A stretch of 64,000 nucleotides of DNA from Neobacillus cucumis (lineage in GTDB: Bacteria > Bacillota > Bacilli > Bacillales_B > DSM-18226), in NCBI RefSeq assembly GCF_016107705.1, contig NZ_JAEHGC010000001.1, positions 930,001 to 994,000 on the forward strand, read 5' to 3'. Each line of letters opens with the position of its first letter. The first letter of the stretch is position 1. Positions 7,703 to 17,811 of this stretch are shown here, piece by piece. Under the pieces are notes generated by a model. The model worked only from the letters and a program-made list of their open reading frames with translations. It made no database searches and was not told where the DNA came from. A program made the position numbers and the translations under genes.

Positions 7703-8962
7703 ATGAAAAAACAAATTTTCATAGTATTTATTTTATTTTTGCTGCTGCCAACCTTTGCAAATGCAGAACCAATTGAGGCTCATATAAAAATGGCCTATAT
7801 CAAAGATGGCTTCCTTTGGACAATGATGAATGGCAAGAAAGAGAAACAAACGAAAGAACCGGATATTTTCCCTTATGCCCCACAATGGTCGCATGATGGA
7901 AAGTGGATTTTATACCAAATCGAAACGAAAGAAAAAGCTAGCTCGGCCCCTGAACATAGTACAGAAATATGGGTTTATAATATCGAAACGAAAAAGCATA
8001 AAAGGATTACCTTGAATGGCACGAACCCGAAATGGTCACCTGTCGAAAATTTGGTAGCCTTTAAAAGCGGTGGCGTGTTAAATATCTCAGATCTTGATCA
8101 TTTTTATAATATTGCTTTAGGAGTCGGGGATTATAATTGGTTCCCTGATGGCCGTTCCTTAATTACCTCCTCAAGTGCATCATTACGCCCTGATGGATGG
8201 ACAAATCCAGTCCTTTATAAAATAACTCTTGAAAAGAATTTAAAGAAGATTACAAGCTTAACTAAACACGTAAAGCCTTTTTATACAATCCCAAAAGAAT
8301 TGAAAAAAGGCAATGTCAGTATTATCGCAATTGATGGAACTGATTTTCAGTTTTCTCCTGATGGCAAGTGGATTTCTTTTATCGTGGGGCCAACAGCGTC
8401 TTGGTCAATGGACAGTAATATGGTTTGTGTTCTTTCTTCGGATGGAAAGAATTTCGAGGTCTTAGATGAGGTTATCCTTGGAGTGGATCATCCACAGTGG
8501 GCATTACATAAAGATTTAATCGGTTATATTGCCGGCGGCGGAAGAATTGTTTTTGGTTTCAAAAATAAAAACATGAAGGTCACTGAACTTCCAGCTTACA
8601 ATACTCTCAGCATGACACCCGCGCATTTTGCCGAATTGGGATTCGGATGGAAAGATGACAATGCACTTTACGTTTCTAGAGTGAAGGAAACAGAATGGTC
8701 AAACGAAGCAACTGAGCGTCCAGACCCAGCCTTATTTTCAATCAATATTAACGACCAGAAGCAGACCCAGATTACCTATCCCCCAGCAGACCTCGGGGAT
8801 TACCAACCTGTTTATATTCCTACAGTAGACAAATTAACCTGGTTAAGGAAAAAGGATGTTGCATCCTCAAAAGCAGATTTGTGGGTCTCAGATCAGAACG
8901 GAAAAAATGCAAAGCTGTTGATTAAGAATATCGACGGTTATTCCTTTTTTGAAAAACAATAG
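7703..8962 (+). CDS. Secreted TolB-like beta-propeller protein
   Basis: Exported protein of 419 aa. Signal peptide: KK, a hydrophobic stretch to about residue 18, and an AxA cleavage site at ANA-EP (about 22). The mature part carries WD40-like/TolB repeats with the recurring pattern WSHDGKWI, WSPVENLVAF, FSPDGKWISF. It is probably released or loosely wall-bound; no anchor or catalytic motif is visible. Good site GAGGTGAAAGA before the ATG. Divergent from speD, convergent with ytzG. Confidence 0.78.
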   Translation: MKKQIFIVFILFLLLPTFANAEPIEAHIKMAYIKDGFLWTMMNGKKEKQTKEPDIFPYAPQWSHDGKWILYQIETKEKASSAPEHSTEIWVYNIETKKHKRITLNGTNPKWSPVENLVAFKSGGVLNISDLDHFYNIALGVGDYNWFPDGRSLITSSSASLRPDGWTNPVLYKITLEKNLKKITSLTKHVKPFYTIPKELKKGNVSIIAIDGTDFQFSPDGKWISFIVGPTASWSMDSNMVCVLSSDGKNFEVLDEVILGVDHPQWALHKDLIGYIAGGGRIVFGFKNKNMKVTELPAYNTLSMTPAHFAELGFGWKDDNALYVSRVKETEWSNEATERPDPALFSININDQKQTQITYPPADLGDYQPVYIPTVDKLTWLRKKDVASSKADLWVSDQNGKNAKLLIKNIDGYSFFEKQ

Positions 8963-8999
8963 AATTTGGGATACTAAAATCCTTTCTCGCTTAAACAAT

Positions 9000-9042
9000 G
9001 AAAAAACAGCCATCACTGGCTGTTTTCATTGTTCTTTTTTTA
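9000..9042. terminator. Terminator between propeller gene and ytzG
   Basis: AAAACAGCCA-tcac-TGGCTGTTTT hairpin followed by a T-rich tract on the plus strand, with an A run on the other side; it may serve both convergent genes. Confidence 0.8.
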
Positions 9043-9759
9043 TTTCACTTGATATTCGCTCAATAACTGTATTTCTTCCTCCGTTAGTTCGCGATATTCT
9101 CCAAGTTCGAGTGTCTCATCCAGAGCCAAGGGACCCATCGAAATTCGCTGAAGGTATACGACCTTTTTCCCAACCGCTTCGAACATTCTTTTAACTTGAT
9201 GAAATTTCCCTTCGGTAATCGTCAGTTCAATATCAGAACGAAGCCCTGATTTTAAAATTTTTAACTCGCCGGGCTTTGTTTTATAGCCATCATCAAGTGT
9301 GACCCCGTCTGTAAAAGCACGGACATCTTCCTCCGTCACTTCTTGGTCAATTACCGCAAAGTAAGTCTTTGGGACATGCTTTTTTGGAGAAAGTAAACGA
9401 TGTGCCAGCTGACCATCATTCGTAATCAAAAGCAACCCTTCCGTATCCTTATCCAGTCTGCCGACTGGAAAGGGTTCATACACTTGATCCTCAAGCTCCA
9501 ATAGGTCAATAACCGTCTCACAGGAATTATCCTCAGTAGCTGATAAAACCCCTTGCGGTTTGTTCATCATCAAATAAATAAACTCTTTATATTCAATCAC
9601 TTCACCGTTTAGTGACACGGTTTCTTGATTAGGCTCCACATGCTGTTTGGCATCTTTTACAACAACATCATTCACTTTTACGGCACCGCTTTTCAGAAGC
9701 TGTTTTACTTCTTTACGGCTCCCATATCCAAGATTCGCCAGCATTTTATCGATTCTCAT
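9040..9759 (-). CDS. ytzG: RsuA-family 16S rRNA pseudouridine synthase YtzG
   Basis: Isomerises a uridine in 16S rRNA; RsuA targets U516 in E. coli. An S4 RNA-binding domain (MRIDKMLANLGYGSRKEVKQLLKSGAVKVN) is followed by the catalytic domain with GRLDKDTEGLL, where D103 is the nucleophile, and TEGKFHQVKRMFEAVG near the C-terminus. Length of 239 aa is normal. It follows ytgP by about 26 nt on the same strand, as in B. subtilis, so the two are probably co-transcribed. Confidence 0.9.
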   Translation of the reverse strand: MRIDKMLANLGYGSRKEVKQLLKSGAVKVNDVVVKDAKQHVEPNQETVSLNGEVIEYKEFIYLMMNKPQGVLSATEDNSCETVIDLLELEDQVYEPFPVGRLDKDTEGLLLITNDGQLAHRLLSPKKHVPKTYFAVIDQEVTEEDVRAFTDGVTLDDGYKTKPGELKILKSGLRSDIELTITEGKFHQVKRMFEAVGKKVVYLQRISMGPLALDETLELGEYRELTEEEIQLLSEYQVK

Positions 9760-9785
9760 CGCTTACACCCCTTTTGAGAAGGTTT

Positions 9786-11396
9786 TTAAACTCTTAAATG
9801 CAGCTTTTGCTTTATCCGGTCAACGCGGTCCCCAAATAACCGGTTGATCAATCCTGATTTTAAACCAAGATAAAAATAGATTGCTGCTCCCACAGCTGCC
9901 GTAATGACAATGATAATAAGAGATTGCCCTTTAGAAGCAGGTGATAGGAATAACGTCAATAACCGATAAACGATTTCACAACCTGCCCACATGCAGCCGG
10001 CAAAAATGAAAATTAGTAAGCTTCTCCGAAAGACAAGCCGATACTGAAACTCTACAAATTTTTTAATTACGAATAAATTAATCGAAATGGCTGCCATGTA
10101 TCCAAGAGTCGTTGCCAGTACTGCCCCTTGTGGACCCCACTTTTGTATTAGTGGAATATTTAATGATAATTTTATCAATAATCCTACCAGCAAGGTTAAA
10201 ACAGTAAAGCGTTGTTCATTAATCCCTTGTAAAACGGAGGCCGTTACATAGTACAAGGAAAACAAGATCGCCACAGGAGCATATGCCCTTAATACTTCCA
10301 CTCCCAGCATTTTATGCTCATAGAATACGGTATAAACAGGCTCAGCCAGTAAAGAAAGTCCAATGGCTGCCGGCAAAGTTAAATAAAGAAGTACCTGAAA
10401 TGCTTGATTTAATTGGTGATTCAATCCACTTCGGTCTTTCTCAACGAATGCTTTCGTGATACTTGGCACCAGTGCCAACGAAAATCCAGTTGCAAGTGAA
10501 ACTGGAATGATGACAATCTTATGAGATTCAAAGTTTAAAATGGAGAAGGCATTTTTAGCATACTCCGTTGCCCCTAATGCACGGTAAAAGGTAAATTGAT
10601 CGATCGCCTGGAATAACGGATTGTTGATTCCTACAAATACAAATGGGGCTGCATAAAGAACGATTTCTTTATAAATTTCTTTTAACGAGATATTGATGGT
10701 TCCTTTATCATGGATGAGAAGTTCATCCAAATAATGTTTTCTTTTATACCAATACCAAAATAACATCAATAGGCTTCCGATAGCTCCAACAAAAGCAGCA
10801 AAGGTTGCAACACTTACCGCTTGAACGGTGCTGCCATTTAACCAATGCAAGACAACATATGCACCTGCAAGTGTAAAGGTAATCCGGACAATTTGTTCAA
10901 TTACCTGCGAAACGGCGGAAGGCCCCATCGATTGATGGCCTTGGAAAAATCCACGGATTAAACTCATAAACGGAACGACGATCAAGGCAAAGCTTACTGC
11001 CCTAATAACCGTTGTGATATCCTTTAAACTTGAGCCGACATCCTCATTTTTCGTAAACATCATTTCTGCGAAAAGCGGGGCAGAAAAATAGAGGATTAAG
11101 AACGAGACAAATCCGGTTGACAGCATAATCACTAAGCCCGATTTAAATAACTTGCGGCCAACAGCGTATTCTTCAAGGGCATTGTATTTGGAAATGAACT
11201 TTGAAACGGCAAGCGGGACCCCAGCTGTTGCGATACTGATAAAAATCGTATATGGAACATACGAGTATTGATAAAGGGCTGTTCCCGAAGACCCAACAAT
11301 TTGATAAAAAGGTATGACATAGAATAAGCCAAGAACCTTTGATAAAATCGTTCCAAAGGTTAATATAAACGTTCCTCTTAAAAGCTTAGACGACAT
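9786..11396 (-). CDS. ytgP: MOP-family polysaccharide/lipid flippase-like protein YtgP
   Basis: Membrane protein of the MATE/MurJ/SpoVB superfamily with about 14 helices, 536 aa. B. subtilis YtgP (MurJ) flips lipid II together with the alternative flippase Amj; that role is inferred here from close family and synteny. Start taken at ATG 11396 (MSSKLLRGTFILTFGTILS), preceded by GGAAGGGATTCT. The frame stays open for 31 more codons, but those are translated from a repeat element and have no ribosome binding site. First gene of ytgP-ytzG. Confidence 0.88.
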   Translation of the reverse strand: MSSKLLRGTFILTFGTILSKVLGLFYVIPFYQIVGSSGTALYQYSYVPYTIFISIATAGVPLAVSKFISKYNALEEYAVGRKLFKSGLVIMLSTGFVSFLILYFSAPLFAEMMFTKNEDVGSSLKDITTVIRAVSFALIVVPFMSLIRGFFQGHQSMGPSAVSQVIEQIVRITFTLAGAYVVLHWLNGSTVQAVSVATFAAFVGAIGSLLMLFWYWYKRKHYLDELLIHDKGTINISLKEIYKEIVLYAAPFVFVGINNPLFQAIDQFTFYRALGATEYAKNAFSILNFESHKIVIIPVSLATGFSLALVPSITKAFVEKDRSGLNHQLNQAFQVLLYLTLPAAIGLSLLAEPVYTVFYEHKMLGVEVLRAYAPVAILFSLYYVTASVLQGINEQRFTVLTLLVGLLIKLSLNIPLIQKWGPQGAVLATTLGYMAAISINLFVIKKFVEFQYRLVFRRSLLIFIFAGCMWAGCEIVYRLLTLFLSPASKGQSLIIIVITAAVGAAIYFYLGLKSGLINRLFGDRVDRIKQKLHLRV

Positions 11397-11411
11397 AGAA
11401 TCCCTTCCTAC

Positions 11412-11537
11412 TTCGAAAAGCGTAAGCGCCTTGTTCAGCCTAAGGCAGCTGCTTGCGGTCCAGATGGTGAAGTCGTTCTTTGACTTCATCGGCTGGACCG
11501 AAGCGACCTCGAGGGGCTAGGCGCTGGAGCTAGACAG
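11412..11537. repeat. Second type of intergenic repeat element (~125 bp)
   Basis: GC-rich block containing AAGCGTAAGCGCCTTGTTCAGCC and, at the other end, GGGGCTAGGCGCTGGAGCTAGAC. GCGCCT/AGGCGC and CAGCC/GGCT form the outer stem; GGTCCAG/CTGGACC and GATGGTGAAGTC/GACTTCATC form inner stems. I recognise this type as a dispersed Bacillus repeat, distinct from the 1159 and 6542 copies. It sits upstream of ytgP and extends its open frame spuriously. Confidence 0.7.
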
Positions 11538-11769
11538 TATTCATGTTAAAATTTTAAAATATGTTCTTTCTCAAAGTTAATTCGACTTTTTTTGCACACT
11601 ATAGTAGTTTACAACTGTTTTCCCTTTGACGCTACTAACAATCATATTAAATTTTTTTGAAATATTGACTTTCCGTTTTCTTTTCAGAAAAAATGGTAAG
11701 GTTTATAATAAAACAATGCATTTCAATAGTTTAACCAAAAATTTCTAGGAACATAAAGTTGGTGAGAGA

Positions 11770-13041
11770 ATGGAATTTGATTGTATAGTCATTGGCGGTG
11801 GTCCGTCAGGCCTGATGGCAGCGATAGCCGCCGGTGAAAAGGGTGCAAAAGTACTTTTGATTGATAAAGGAGACAAGCTTGGCCGAAAGCTTGCTATTTC
11901 CGGGGGAGGACGGTGCAATGTGACAAACCGCCTCCCTGTTGATGAAATTATAAAACATATTCCAGGGAATGGAAAATTTTTATATAGTGCGTTTTCCATT
12001 TTTAGTAATGAGGATATTATTGCTTTTTTTGAAAAACTCGGGATAGCCTTAAAAGAGGAAGATCACGGGCGGATGTTTCCAGCGTCGAATAAAGCTCAAT
12101 CGGTTGTAGATGCTCTCTTGCAAAAATTAGAAGAACTGAAGGTCCGGGTTTTTAAAAATACAGCCGTAAAGGATGTCCTCTATGAAAACGGGCAGGTTTC
12201 AGGCGTAATACTGAGGGATGGTCAAAAAATAACCGCAAAATCTGTTGTAATTGCGGTAGGTGGAAAATCTGTTCCCCATACCGGGTCAACTGGGGATGGA
12301 TACGCATGGGCAGAAAAAGCCGGGCACAAAGTGACCGAGTTGTTCCCGACAGAAGTACCTGTCACTTCAAGCGAAGCGTTTATCCAAAAGAAAACTCTTC
12401 AGGGACTTTCCTTAAGGGATATTGAATTAAGTGTTTTAAATCCAAAAAGCAAGCCAATGATATCTCATCGAATGGATATGATTTTTACTCATCTTGGGGT
12501 AAGCGGTCCAGCTGTTTTACGCTGCAGCCAATTTGTTGTCAAAGCGATGAAGAAGTGGAATTTAAAAGAGGTAACAATGAGCCTAGATGTCCTCCCTGAC
12601 AAAAAAGAGGAGGCCCTTTTTCAAGAAATTAGTAAGCTGGTAAAAAATGAACCAAAGAAGAGTATCAAAAACACCTTAAAAGGGATGTTGCCAGAGCGAT
12701 ACCTTCTATTTTTACTGGAGAACAATGAGATAGATCCTGCTGCACAGTGTGGGACTGTTTCTCATGAAAAAATTCGTAGTTTTGCAAAAAGCTGCAAGCA
12801 ATTTACCTTTAAAGTGAATGGCACCCTGCCTCTTGAAAAAGCATTTGTCACCGGCGGCGGAGTTTCTGTAAAAGAAATTGAGCCGCAAACGATGGGCTCT
12901 AAAATAATGAATGGTTTATATTTTTGTGGGGAAATACTTGATATCCATGGATATACAGGAGGATATAATATTACCTCAGCACTTGTAACAGGAAGGCTTG
13001 CCGGTACAAATGCCGCACTTTCTGCAAAAGATAGATCCTGA
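11770..13041 (+). CDS. ytfP: BaiN/HI0933-family FAD-dependent oxidoreductase YtfP
   Basis: Flavoprotein of 423 aa with an FAD-binding Rossmann motif [17 protein letters not shown] at residues 8-24 and the family signature [14 protein letters not shown]. Its C-terminal FAD contact is [19 protein letters not shown]. The substrate is not established for the Bacillus members. Ribosome binding site GGTGAGAG before ATG 11770. It is divergent from ytgP and convergent with cse60, the gene order of B. subtilis. Confidence 0.87.
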   Translation: MEFDCIVIGGGPSGLMAAIAAGEKGAKVLLIDKGDKLGRKLAISGGGRCNVTNRLPVDEIIKHIPGNGKFLYSAFSIFSNEDIIAFFEKLGIALKEEDHGRMFPASNKAQSVVDALLQKLEELKVRVFKNTAVKDVLYENGQVSGVILRDGQKITAKSVVIAVGGKSVPHTGSTGDGYAWAEKAGHKVTELFPTEVPVTSSEAFIQKKTLQGLSLRDIELSVLNPKSKPMISHRMDMIFTHLGVSGPAVLRCSQFVVKAMKKWNLKEVTMSLDVLPDKKEEALFQEISKLVKNEPKKSIKNTLKGMLPERYLLFLLENNEIDPAAQCGTVSHEKIRSFAKSCKQFTFKVNGTLPLEKAFVTGGGVSVKEIEPQTMGSKIMNGLYFCGEILDIHGYTGGYNITSALVTGRLAGTNAALSAKDRS

Positions 13042-13062
13042 CAAATTATTGTCAGGATCTAT
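13031..13062. terminator. Hairpin between ytfP and cse60
   Basis: ATAGATCCTGACA-aattat-TGTCAGGATCTAT is a perfect 13-bp stem overlapping the ytfP stop and the cse60 3' end. T-runs are short, so terminator activity is likely but not certain. Confidence 0.6.
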
Positions 13063-13237
13063 ATATAATCATCGCAGAAAAACAATAAATTTGTTCCTCC
13101 TCTTCATCCTCTGTCATTGCTGCAACATTGTATTTAATATCCAGCAGACTTTTTTCATCTAAACCTTTTAAAAAACGATTCATTTCCTTTTCCAAATCCT
13201 TTTCATGCTCCCGGTCAAACAGTTTAACCTGAATCAC
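13052..13237 (-). CDS. cse60: Sporulation protein Cse60
   Basis: 61-aa acidic/basic protein (YteV/Cse60) made in the mother cell during sporulation in B. subtilis. It is recognised by MIQVKLFDREHEKDLEKEMNRF at the start and by the ending QIYCFSAMIIY. Molecular role unknown. Starts at GTG 13237 after AAAGGGAGAGAG. Its presence supports an endospore former. Confidence 0.88.
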   Translation of the reverse strand: MIQVKLFDREHEKDLEKEMNRFLKGLDEKSLLDIKYNVAAMTEDEEEEQIYCFSAMIIYRS

Positions 13238-13376
13238 TTTACTCTCTCCCTTTGTTTTTTCCTATCATTATTTCCTTATTTTCAGAATTTTAAAAATCAA
13301 TATCTGTAAAAATTTAAGAATAATTTAAGGTTCAGCTTTTAAACTACTATCAGAAAGAAGGAAAGGGGAAAAGAAA

Positions 13377-13736
13377 TTGGATAAAAAACAAAGAATCTCG
13401 TGGGGCGTCAGCTTTGGGAGCTTGGCATTAGTGGCAGGGATGGTATCCTATCTCGGACTATCCAATGGAAATAATAATCAAGCAGCAGTGAGTCAAAACT
13501 CTCCGGCTAATAAAAATACAAATCAACAAGCGCAAAATAATCTTGATTCAAGTGGGGATCAGTCGTCAGGTGATTCTGATTCGAGTTCGAATTTTAGTTT
13601 TGATGATGATCAAGCATCGCAATATGGGCAAGGGAACAGTGATGATTCTTTTCAGCAAAATCAAGATCAATTTAATGGCGGCGGTCATTCATTTGGGCAT
13701 CATGATGGCTTTGACACAACAACGGGTGGTACCTGA
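13377..13736 (+). CDS. Membrane-anchored Ser/Asn/Asp-rich small protein ending in DTTTGGT
   Basis: 119-aa protein. Residues 9-28 form one hydrophobic segment (WGVSFGSLALVAGMVSYLG) after a short basic N-terminus, so an N-in membrane anchor or uncleaved signal is expected. The rest is a low-complexity linker of N, Q, S, D and G. The last residues are HDGFDTTTGGT; D113-x-x-T116-G-G-T119 resembles the flavinylation motif DxxTGAT used by ApbE enzymes, with G in place of A. The gene overlaps apbE by one base (TGATG), which implies translational coupling. TTG start after AGGAAAGGGGAAAAG. Not a known FMN-binding domain. Confidence 0.75.
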   Translation: MDKKQRISWGVSFGSLALVAGMVSYLGLSNGNNNQAAVSQNSPANKNTNQQAQNNLDSSGDQSSGDSDSSSNFSFDDDQASQYGQGNSDDSFQQNQDQFNGGGHSFGHHDGFDTTTGGT

Positions 13737-14632
13737 TGTATCAATATCAATTTAACTCCATGAGTACGATGGTGAAAATCTCGATTAACCAAGAAATGTT
13801 TGCGAATGATTTGATGCCGATCTATAAGCTTTTCGAACTAATCGAGTCCACCTGCAGCCGGTTTAAAGAAGATAGTGAATTATCCCAATTAAATAAACAA
13901 ATAGGGAAACAAGTAACCGTTTCTTCTGAAATGTTTTCGATACTAACAGATGCTGAACACTATTTTCTTGAAACTTGCGGTGTTTTCAATCCGGGAGTAT
14001 TAACTTCGCTTGAAAGCAGCGGGTATGTAAAATCAATTGAGTATATTAAAGGACAATCATTTAAATTACCCGGCTTTTCCCCGAATGCCATTCACAATAA
14101 TAAACCCTTTGTTTTAGACAAGGAGCAGCAATCCGTCATTCTCTTTTCAAAAATTGACTTAGGCGGAATTGCAAAGGGCTGGGTGATTGACCGTGCAGCA
14201 GAATTGTTAGAAGAAATAGGATTTGGTTTTATTAATGTCGGCGGTGATATTCGCATTTTTGGAGCATTGCCGCGGTCATTAAATATTGGAATTGAGAGTC
14301 CATTTGATTTTTCCAACCTGCTCTCCTCCATTCAGATTGAAAGCGGTGCGGTTGCTACCTCAACTACCATGAAAAGAAGATGGAAGTTAAACGAGGAGTG
14401 GCAGCATCATTTGATAGATCCTAGGACCGGGCAGCCGTCCGAGAGCAAAATTGTTTCAGCGACCGTTACCGCCCCCACCGCTGTTGAAGCGGATGTATGG
14501 GCAAAGACCGTTCTTTTATTAGGAGATAAGGATGGAAAGAGTTTTATCCGCGAAAAAAGAACCCAAGCAGTACTCATTGACCAAGAGGGGAAAATTTGGA
14601 GAGGAGGAATTTTCGACGGAAATGTTAAGTAA
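13736..14632 (+). CDS. apbE: FAD:protein FMN transferase (ApbE family)
   Basis: Transfers FMN from FAD to a Thr/Ser of a target protein, with Mg2+. The family signatures are DLGGIAKGWVID at 141-152, NVGGD at 167-171, HHLIDPRTGQP from about 224, and TAVEADVWAK with metal-binding D253. Length of 298 aa is slightly short because there is no signal peptide or lipobox, so the enzyme appears cytoplasmic, unlike exported lipoprotein ApbEs of Listeria type. The start is coupled to the preceding gene. Likely partner: that gene's product; no NqrC, RnfG or fumarate reductase gene is nearby. Confidence 0.88.
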   Translation: MYQYQFNSMSTMVKISINQEMFANDLMPIYKLFELIESTCSRFKEDSELSQLNKQIGKQVTVSSEMFSILTDAEHYFLETCGVFNPGVLTSLESSGYVKSIEYIKGQSFKLPGFSPNAIHNNKPFVLDKEQQSVILFSKIDLGGIAKGWVIDRAAELLEEIGFGFINVGGDIRIFGALPRSLNIGIESPFDFSNLLSSIQIESGAVATSTTMKRRWKLNEEWQHHLIDPRTGQPSESKIVSATVTAPTAVEADVWAKTVLLLGDKDGKSFIREKRTQAVLIDQEGKIWRGGIFDGNVK

Positions 14633-14635
14633 TAG

Positions 14636-14668
14636 AAAAAAACGATTCCACTTGTGGAATCGTTTATT
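14636..14668. terminator. Terminator between apbE and rhodanese gene
   Basis: AAACGATTCCA-ctt-TGGAATCGTTT hairpin with A/T flanks, placed between convergent genes. Confidence 0.8.
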
Positions 14669-14969
14669 TGGTTTCACCTGTCCAATTCATCATGCCGCCA
14701 ATCATATTGCGAACTTTATAGCCTTGTTCCTGCAAGTAGTAACAGACATTTTCACTACGGCGGCTTGAGCGGCAGATGAAGATATATTCTTTATCCTTAT
14801 CGAAATAATCAAGGTTGGCAGGGATATCTCCCATCCGGATATGCTTTGCACCCGGAATCATTCCCTCAGCAACCTCTTCATCTTCCCTTACGTCAACAAG
14901 CTCCAGCTTTTCCCCTTGCTTAAGCTTCGACTTTAATTCTTCTGGAGTAATAATTTGAATTTCTTCCAT
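14664..14969 (-). CDS. ytwF: Single-domain rhodanese (YtwF-like)
   Basis: Sulfurtransferase of 101 aa. It has LELVDVREDEEVAEGMIPGA, typical of the rhodanese fold, and the active-site loop CRSSRRS with C66 as persulfide carrier. Substrate unknown. Start ATG 14969 chosen because AAGGGATGG lies upstream and the length fits YtwF. A start 8 codons earlier would use a GGAGG that belongs to the leuS terminator stem. Lies 3' of leuS on the same strand. Confidence 0.85.
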   Translation of the reverse strand: MEEIQIITPEELKSKLKQGEKLELVDVREDEEVAEGMIPGAKHIRMGDIPANLDYFDKDKEYIFICRSSRRSENVCYYLQEQGYKVRNMIGGMMNWTGETK

Positions 14970-14989
14970 TTTAACCATCCCTTCATAAA

Positions 14990-15021
14990 ACATCCTCCAG
15001 CATTTTTTTACTGGAGGATGT
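14990..15021 (-). terminator. Terminator of leuS
   Basis: ACATCCTCCAG-taaaaaaatg-CTGGAGGATGT followed by TTTT on the minus strand, immediately after leuS. Confidence 0.75.
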
Positions 15022-15030
15022 TCAATTGTT

Positions 15031-17448
15031 TTAGTTTGCCACGATATTGACTAGCTTGCCCGGAACCGTAATGACCTTGCGAACAGTTTTTCCTTCGATT
15101 TGTTCCTTCACCCGGTCATCGTCCATGGCGATACCTTCTAACGCTTCTTTACTAGCATCTGTTGGTACCTTTAGTTTTGTTTTCACTTTGCCATTTACTT
15201 GGATGACAATTTCAACTTCTTCATCGACAAGCTTTGCTTCATCATATGCTGGCCATGTTTCATAGGAAATTGTACCATTGTGTCCTAACTTTTCCCAAAG
15301 TTCCTCTGCAATATGCGGGCAGACTGGAGAAAGTAATTTTACAAAGCCTTCCATATAATCCTTTGGAAGGACCGTTGATTTATAGGCTTCATTGATAAAT
15401 ACCATCATTTGTGAAATAGCCGTATTAAAACGCAAGCCTTCATAATCCTCTGTAACCTTTTTTACAGTTTGATGATAGATTTTTTCCAAATTAGTGGCTT
15501 CCTCGTTTGGCTGGATCTTCGGATTTACCTCGCCATTCTCTTCCACTAATAAACGCCAAATCCGATCTAAGAAGCGTCGTGAACCGTCAAGGCCATTCGT
15601 TGACCATGCGATTGAGGCATCAAGAGGTCCCATGAACATTTCATATAAGCGAAGTGTATCAGCACCATGGCTATCCACGATATCATCCGGATTGACGACA
15701 TTTCCTTTAGATTTACTCATTTTTTCGTTGTTTTCGCCTAAAATCATTCCTTGATTAAATAGCTTTTGGAATGGTTCCTTCGTTGGCACAACACCAATAT
15801 CATATAAAAACTTATGCCAAAAACGAGCGTAAAGTAAGTGAAGCACCGCATGCTCCGCACCGCCAATATAGGTATCAACCGGAAGCCAATGTTTTAATTT
15901 TTCTTCAGAAGCAAGTGCCTGATTATTTTTTGGATCAATATATCGTAAATAATACCAGCAGCTTCCTGCCCATTGCGGCATCGTATTGGTTTCCCGACGG
16001 CCCTTTTTACCGGTTTCTGGATCAACCACATTTACCCAATCATTGATATTAGCAAGTGGTGATTCACCTGTCCCAGAAGGTCGTATTTCCGTTGTTTTTG
16101 GAAGCATTAACGGAAGCTCTTCTTCCGGCACAGCGGTCATTGAGCCATCTTCCCAATGGATAATTGGAATTGGTTCACCCCAGTAACGTTGGCGGCTGAA
16201 TAACCAGTCACGTAAACGGAAGGTTACTTTCTTAGTTCCAATTCCTTTTTCTTCAAGCCAAGCAATCATCTTTTGAATGGCTTCTGTTTTATCTAAACCA
16301 TTTAAGAATTCAGAGTTAATATGTTCCCCGTCACCTGTATACGCTTCTTTTTCAATATCACCGCCTGCAACTACTTGCTTAATAGGCAGGTCGAATTGTT
16401 TAGCGAATTCGTAGTCCCGTTCATCGTGTGCCGGAACCGCCATAATTGCACCTGTTCCATAGCTTACTAACACATAATCAGCAATCCAGATCGGCATTTT
16501 TTCACCATTTACAGGATTTATGGCATAAGCACCTGTAAATACACCTGTTTTCTCTTTTGCAAGATCTGTCCGCTCAAGATCGCTTTTGGTTTTTACTTTA
16601 TCTAAATAAGCATCCACTGCTGAACGTTGCTCAGCGGTTGTAATTTTATCAACAAAGGCATGTTCTGGGGCAAGCACCGCATAGGTTGCTCCATATAGTG
16701 TATCTGGTCTTGTTGTGAACACAGTGAAGGTTTCATCATGTCCGTCAATTTGGAAGGTGACTTCAGCACCTTCAGAGCGGCCAATCCAATTGCGCTGCAT
16801 TTCTTTCAAACTTTCCGGCCAATCAAGCTCTTCAAGGTCTTCAAGCAAACGGTCAGCATAGGCCGTAATTTTCAACATCCATTGCTTCATTGGACGGCGT
16901 TCTACCGGATGTCCTCCGCGTTCGCTTTTTCCATCGATGACTTCTTCATTAGCTAATACGGTTCCAAGTGCCGGACACCAGTTAACCGCCACTTCATCAA
17001 TATAAGCAAGACCCTTTTCCCATAGTTTCAAGAAAATCCACTGCGTCCATTTATAATATTCAGGATCAGTTGTGTTTACTTCACGATCCCAATCGTAAGA
17101 GAAACCTAGTGATTTAATTTGTCTGCGGAACGTGTTAATATTCTGTTCTGTGAATACTGCCGGGTCATTTCCGGTATCCAATGCATATTGTTCGGCAGGT
17201 AAACCAAAGGCATCCCAGCCCATTGGGTGAAGAACATTATAGCCCTGCATCCGTTTCGTACGTGAAAGAATATCTGTTGCTGTATAGCCTTCAGGGTGTC
17301 CGACATGAAGTCCGGCACCAGAAGGATATGGAAACATATCAAGCGCATAGAATTTTCGTTTATCATACTCTTCGCTTGTTTTGAATGTCTTCTCTTCCTC
17401 CCACTTCTTTTGCCACTTCTTTTCGATTTGTTGATGGTCGAAACTCAT
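15031..17448 (-). CDS. leuS: Leucyl-tRNA synthetase
   Basis: Class I aminoacyl-tRNA synthetase, 805 aa, charges tRNA-Leu. HVGH (48-51) within [20 protein letters not shown] is the HIGH motif and EKMSKSKGN the KMSKS loop. The editing domain has the T-rich [13 protein letters not shown]. Length and order match bacterial LeuRS. Preceded by a T-box leader with a CUC specifier and a RBS AAGGAGG; the gene is regulated by uncharged tRNA-Leu. Confidence 0.98.
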   Translation of the reverse strand: MSFDHQQIEKKWQKKWEEEKTFKTSEEYDKRKFYALDMFPYPSGAGLHVGHPEGYTATDILSRTKRMQGYNVLHPMGWDAFGLPAEQYALDTGNDPAVFTEQNINTFRRQIKSLGFSYDWDREVNTTDPEYYKWTQWIFLKLWEKGLAYIDEVAVNWCPALGTVLANEEVIDGKSERGGHPVERRPMKQWMLKITAYADRLLEDLEELDWPESLKEMQRNWIGRSEGAEVTFQIDGHDETFTVFTTRPDTLYGATYAVLAPEHAFVDKITTAEQRSAVDAYLDKVKTKSDLERTDLAKEKTGVFTGAYAINPVNGEKMPIWIADYVLVSYGTGAIMAVPAHDERDYEFAKQFDLPIKQVVAGGDIEKEAYTGDGEHINSEFLNGLDKTEAIQKMIAWLEEKGIGTKKVTFRLRDWLFSRQRYWGEPIPIIHWEDGSMTAVPEEELPLMLPKTTEIRPSGTGESPLANINDWVNVVDPETGKKGRRETNTMPQWAGSCWYYLRYIDPKNNQALASEEKLKHWLPVDTYIGGAEHAVLHLLYARFWHKFLYDIGVVPTKEPFQKLFNQGMILGENNEKMSKSKGNVVNPDDIVDSHGADTLRLYEMFMGPLDASIAWSTNGLDGSRRFLDRIWRLLVEENGEVNPKIQPNEEATNLEKIYHQTVKKVTEDYEGLRFNTAISQMMVFINEAYKSTVLPKDYMEGFVKLLSPVCPHIAEELWEKLGHNGTISYETWPAYDEAKLVDEEVEIVIQVNGKVKTKLKVPTDASKEALEGIAMDDDRVKEQIEGKTVRKVITVPGKLVNIVAN

Positions 17449-17469
17449 AAGATTTTCCTCCTTAAAAAT

Positions 17470-17705
17470 AAAAAACCTCTCATCCCCAAACAGGGACGAG
17501 AGGATTGTATGTATCTTCCCGCGGTACCACCCACATTAGTGTTAAAACACTCGCTTCATTCTCCTTAACGCGGTAAACGGCAAACATTACTCTTCTTTCG
17601 TGCCTGCAACTCCTAGGCGAGTTCATGATGTACCCGATTGACTTTCACCAGCCGTCAACTCTCTAAACGGGCAGGAACCATTACTATTCCTAATCCATGT
17701 CTTTC
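17470..17705 (-). promoter_or_regulatory. T-box leader of leuS (Leu, CUC)
   Basis: On the minus strand the T-box core GGGTGGTACCGCGGGAA (17534 downward) precedes the terminator CCTCTCGTCCC-tgttt-GGGGATGAGAGG-TTTTTT (17505-17473). The upstream specifier region reads GTACATCATGAACTCGCC, giving CTC as the specifier codon for leucine. Pairing of the uncharged tRNA 3' end with the T-box bulge prevents termination. Confidence 0.93.
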
Positions 17706-17811
17706 AATATAAAGATATACGGTTATTGTATAAAATTTCCCGGCAATTTGCAAGATAACAAAAGCCTAAATTCAGAATTGCCGCATTCCTTCTCTTTTAA
17801 ACATAAAAATG

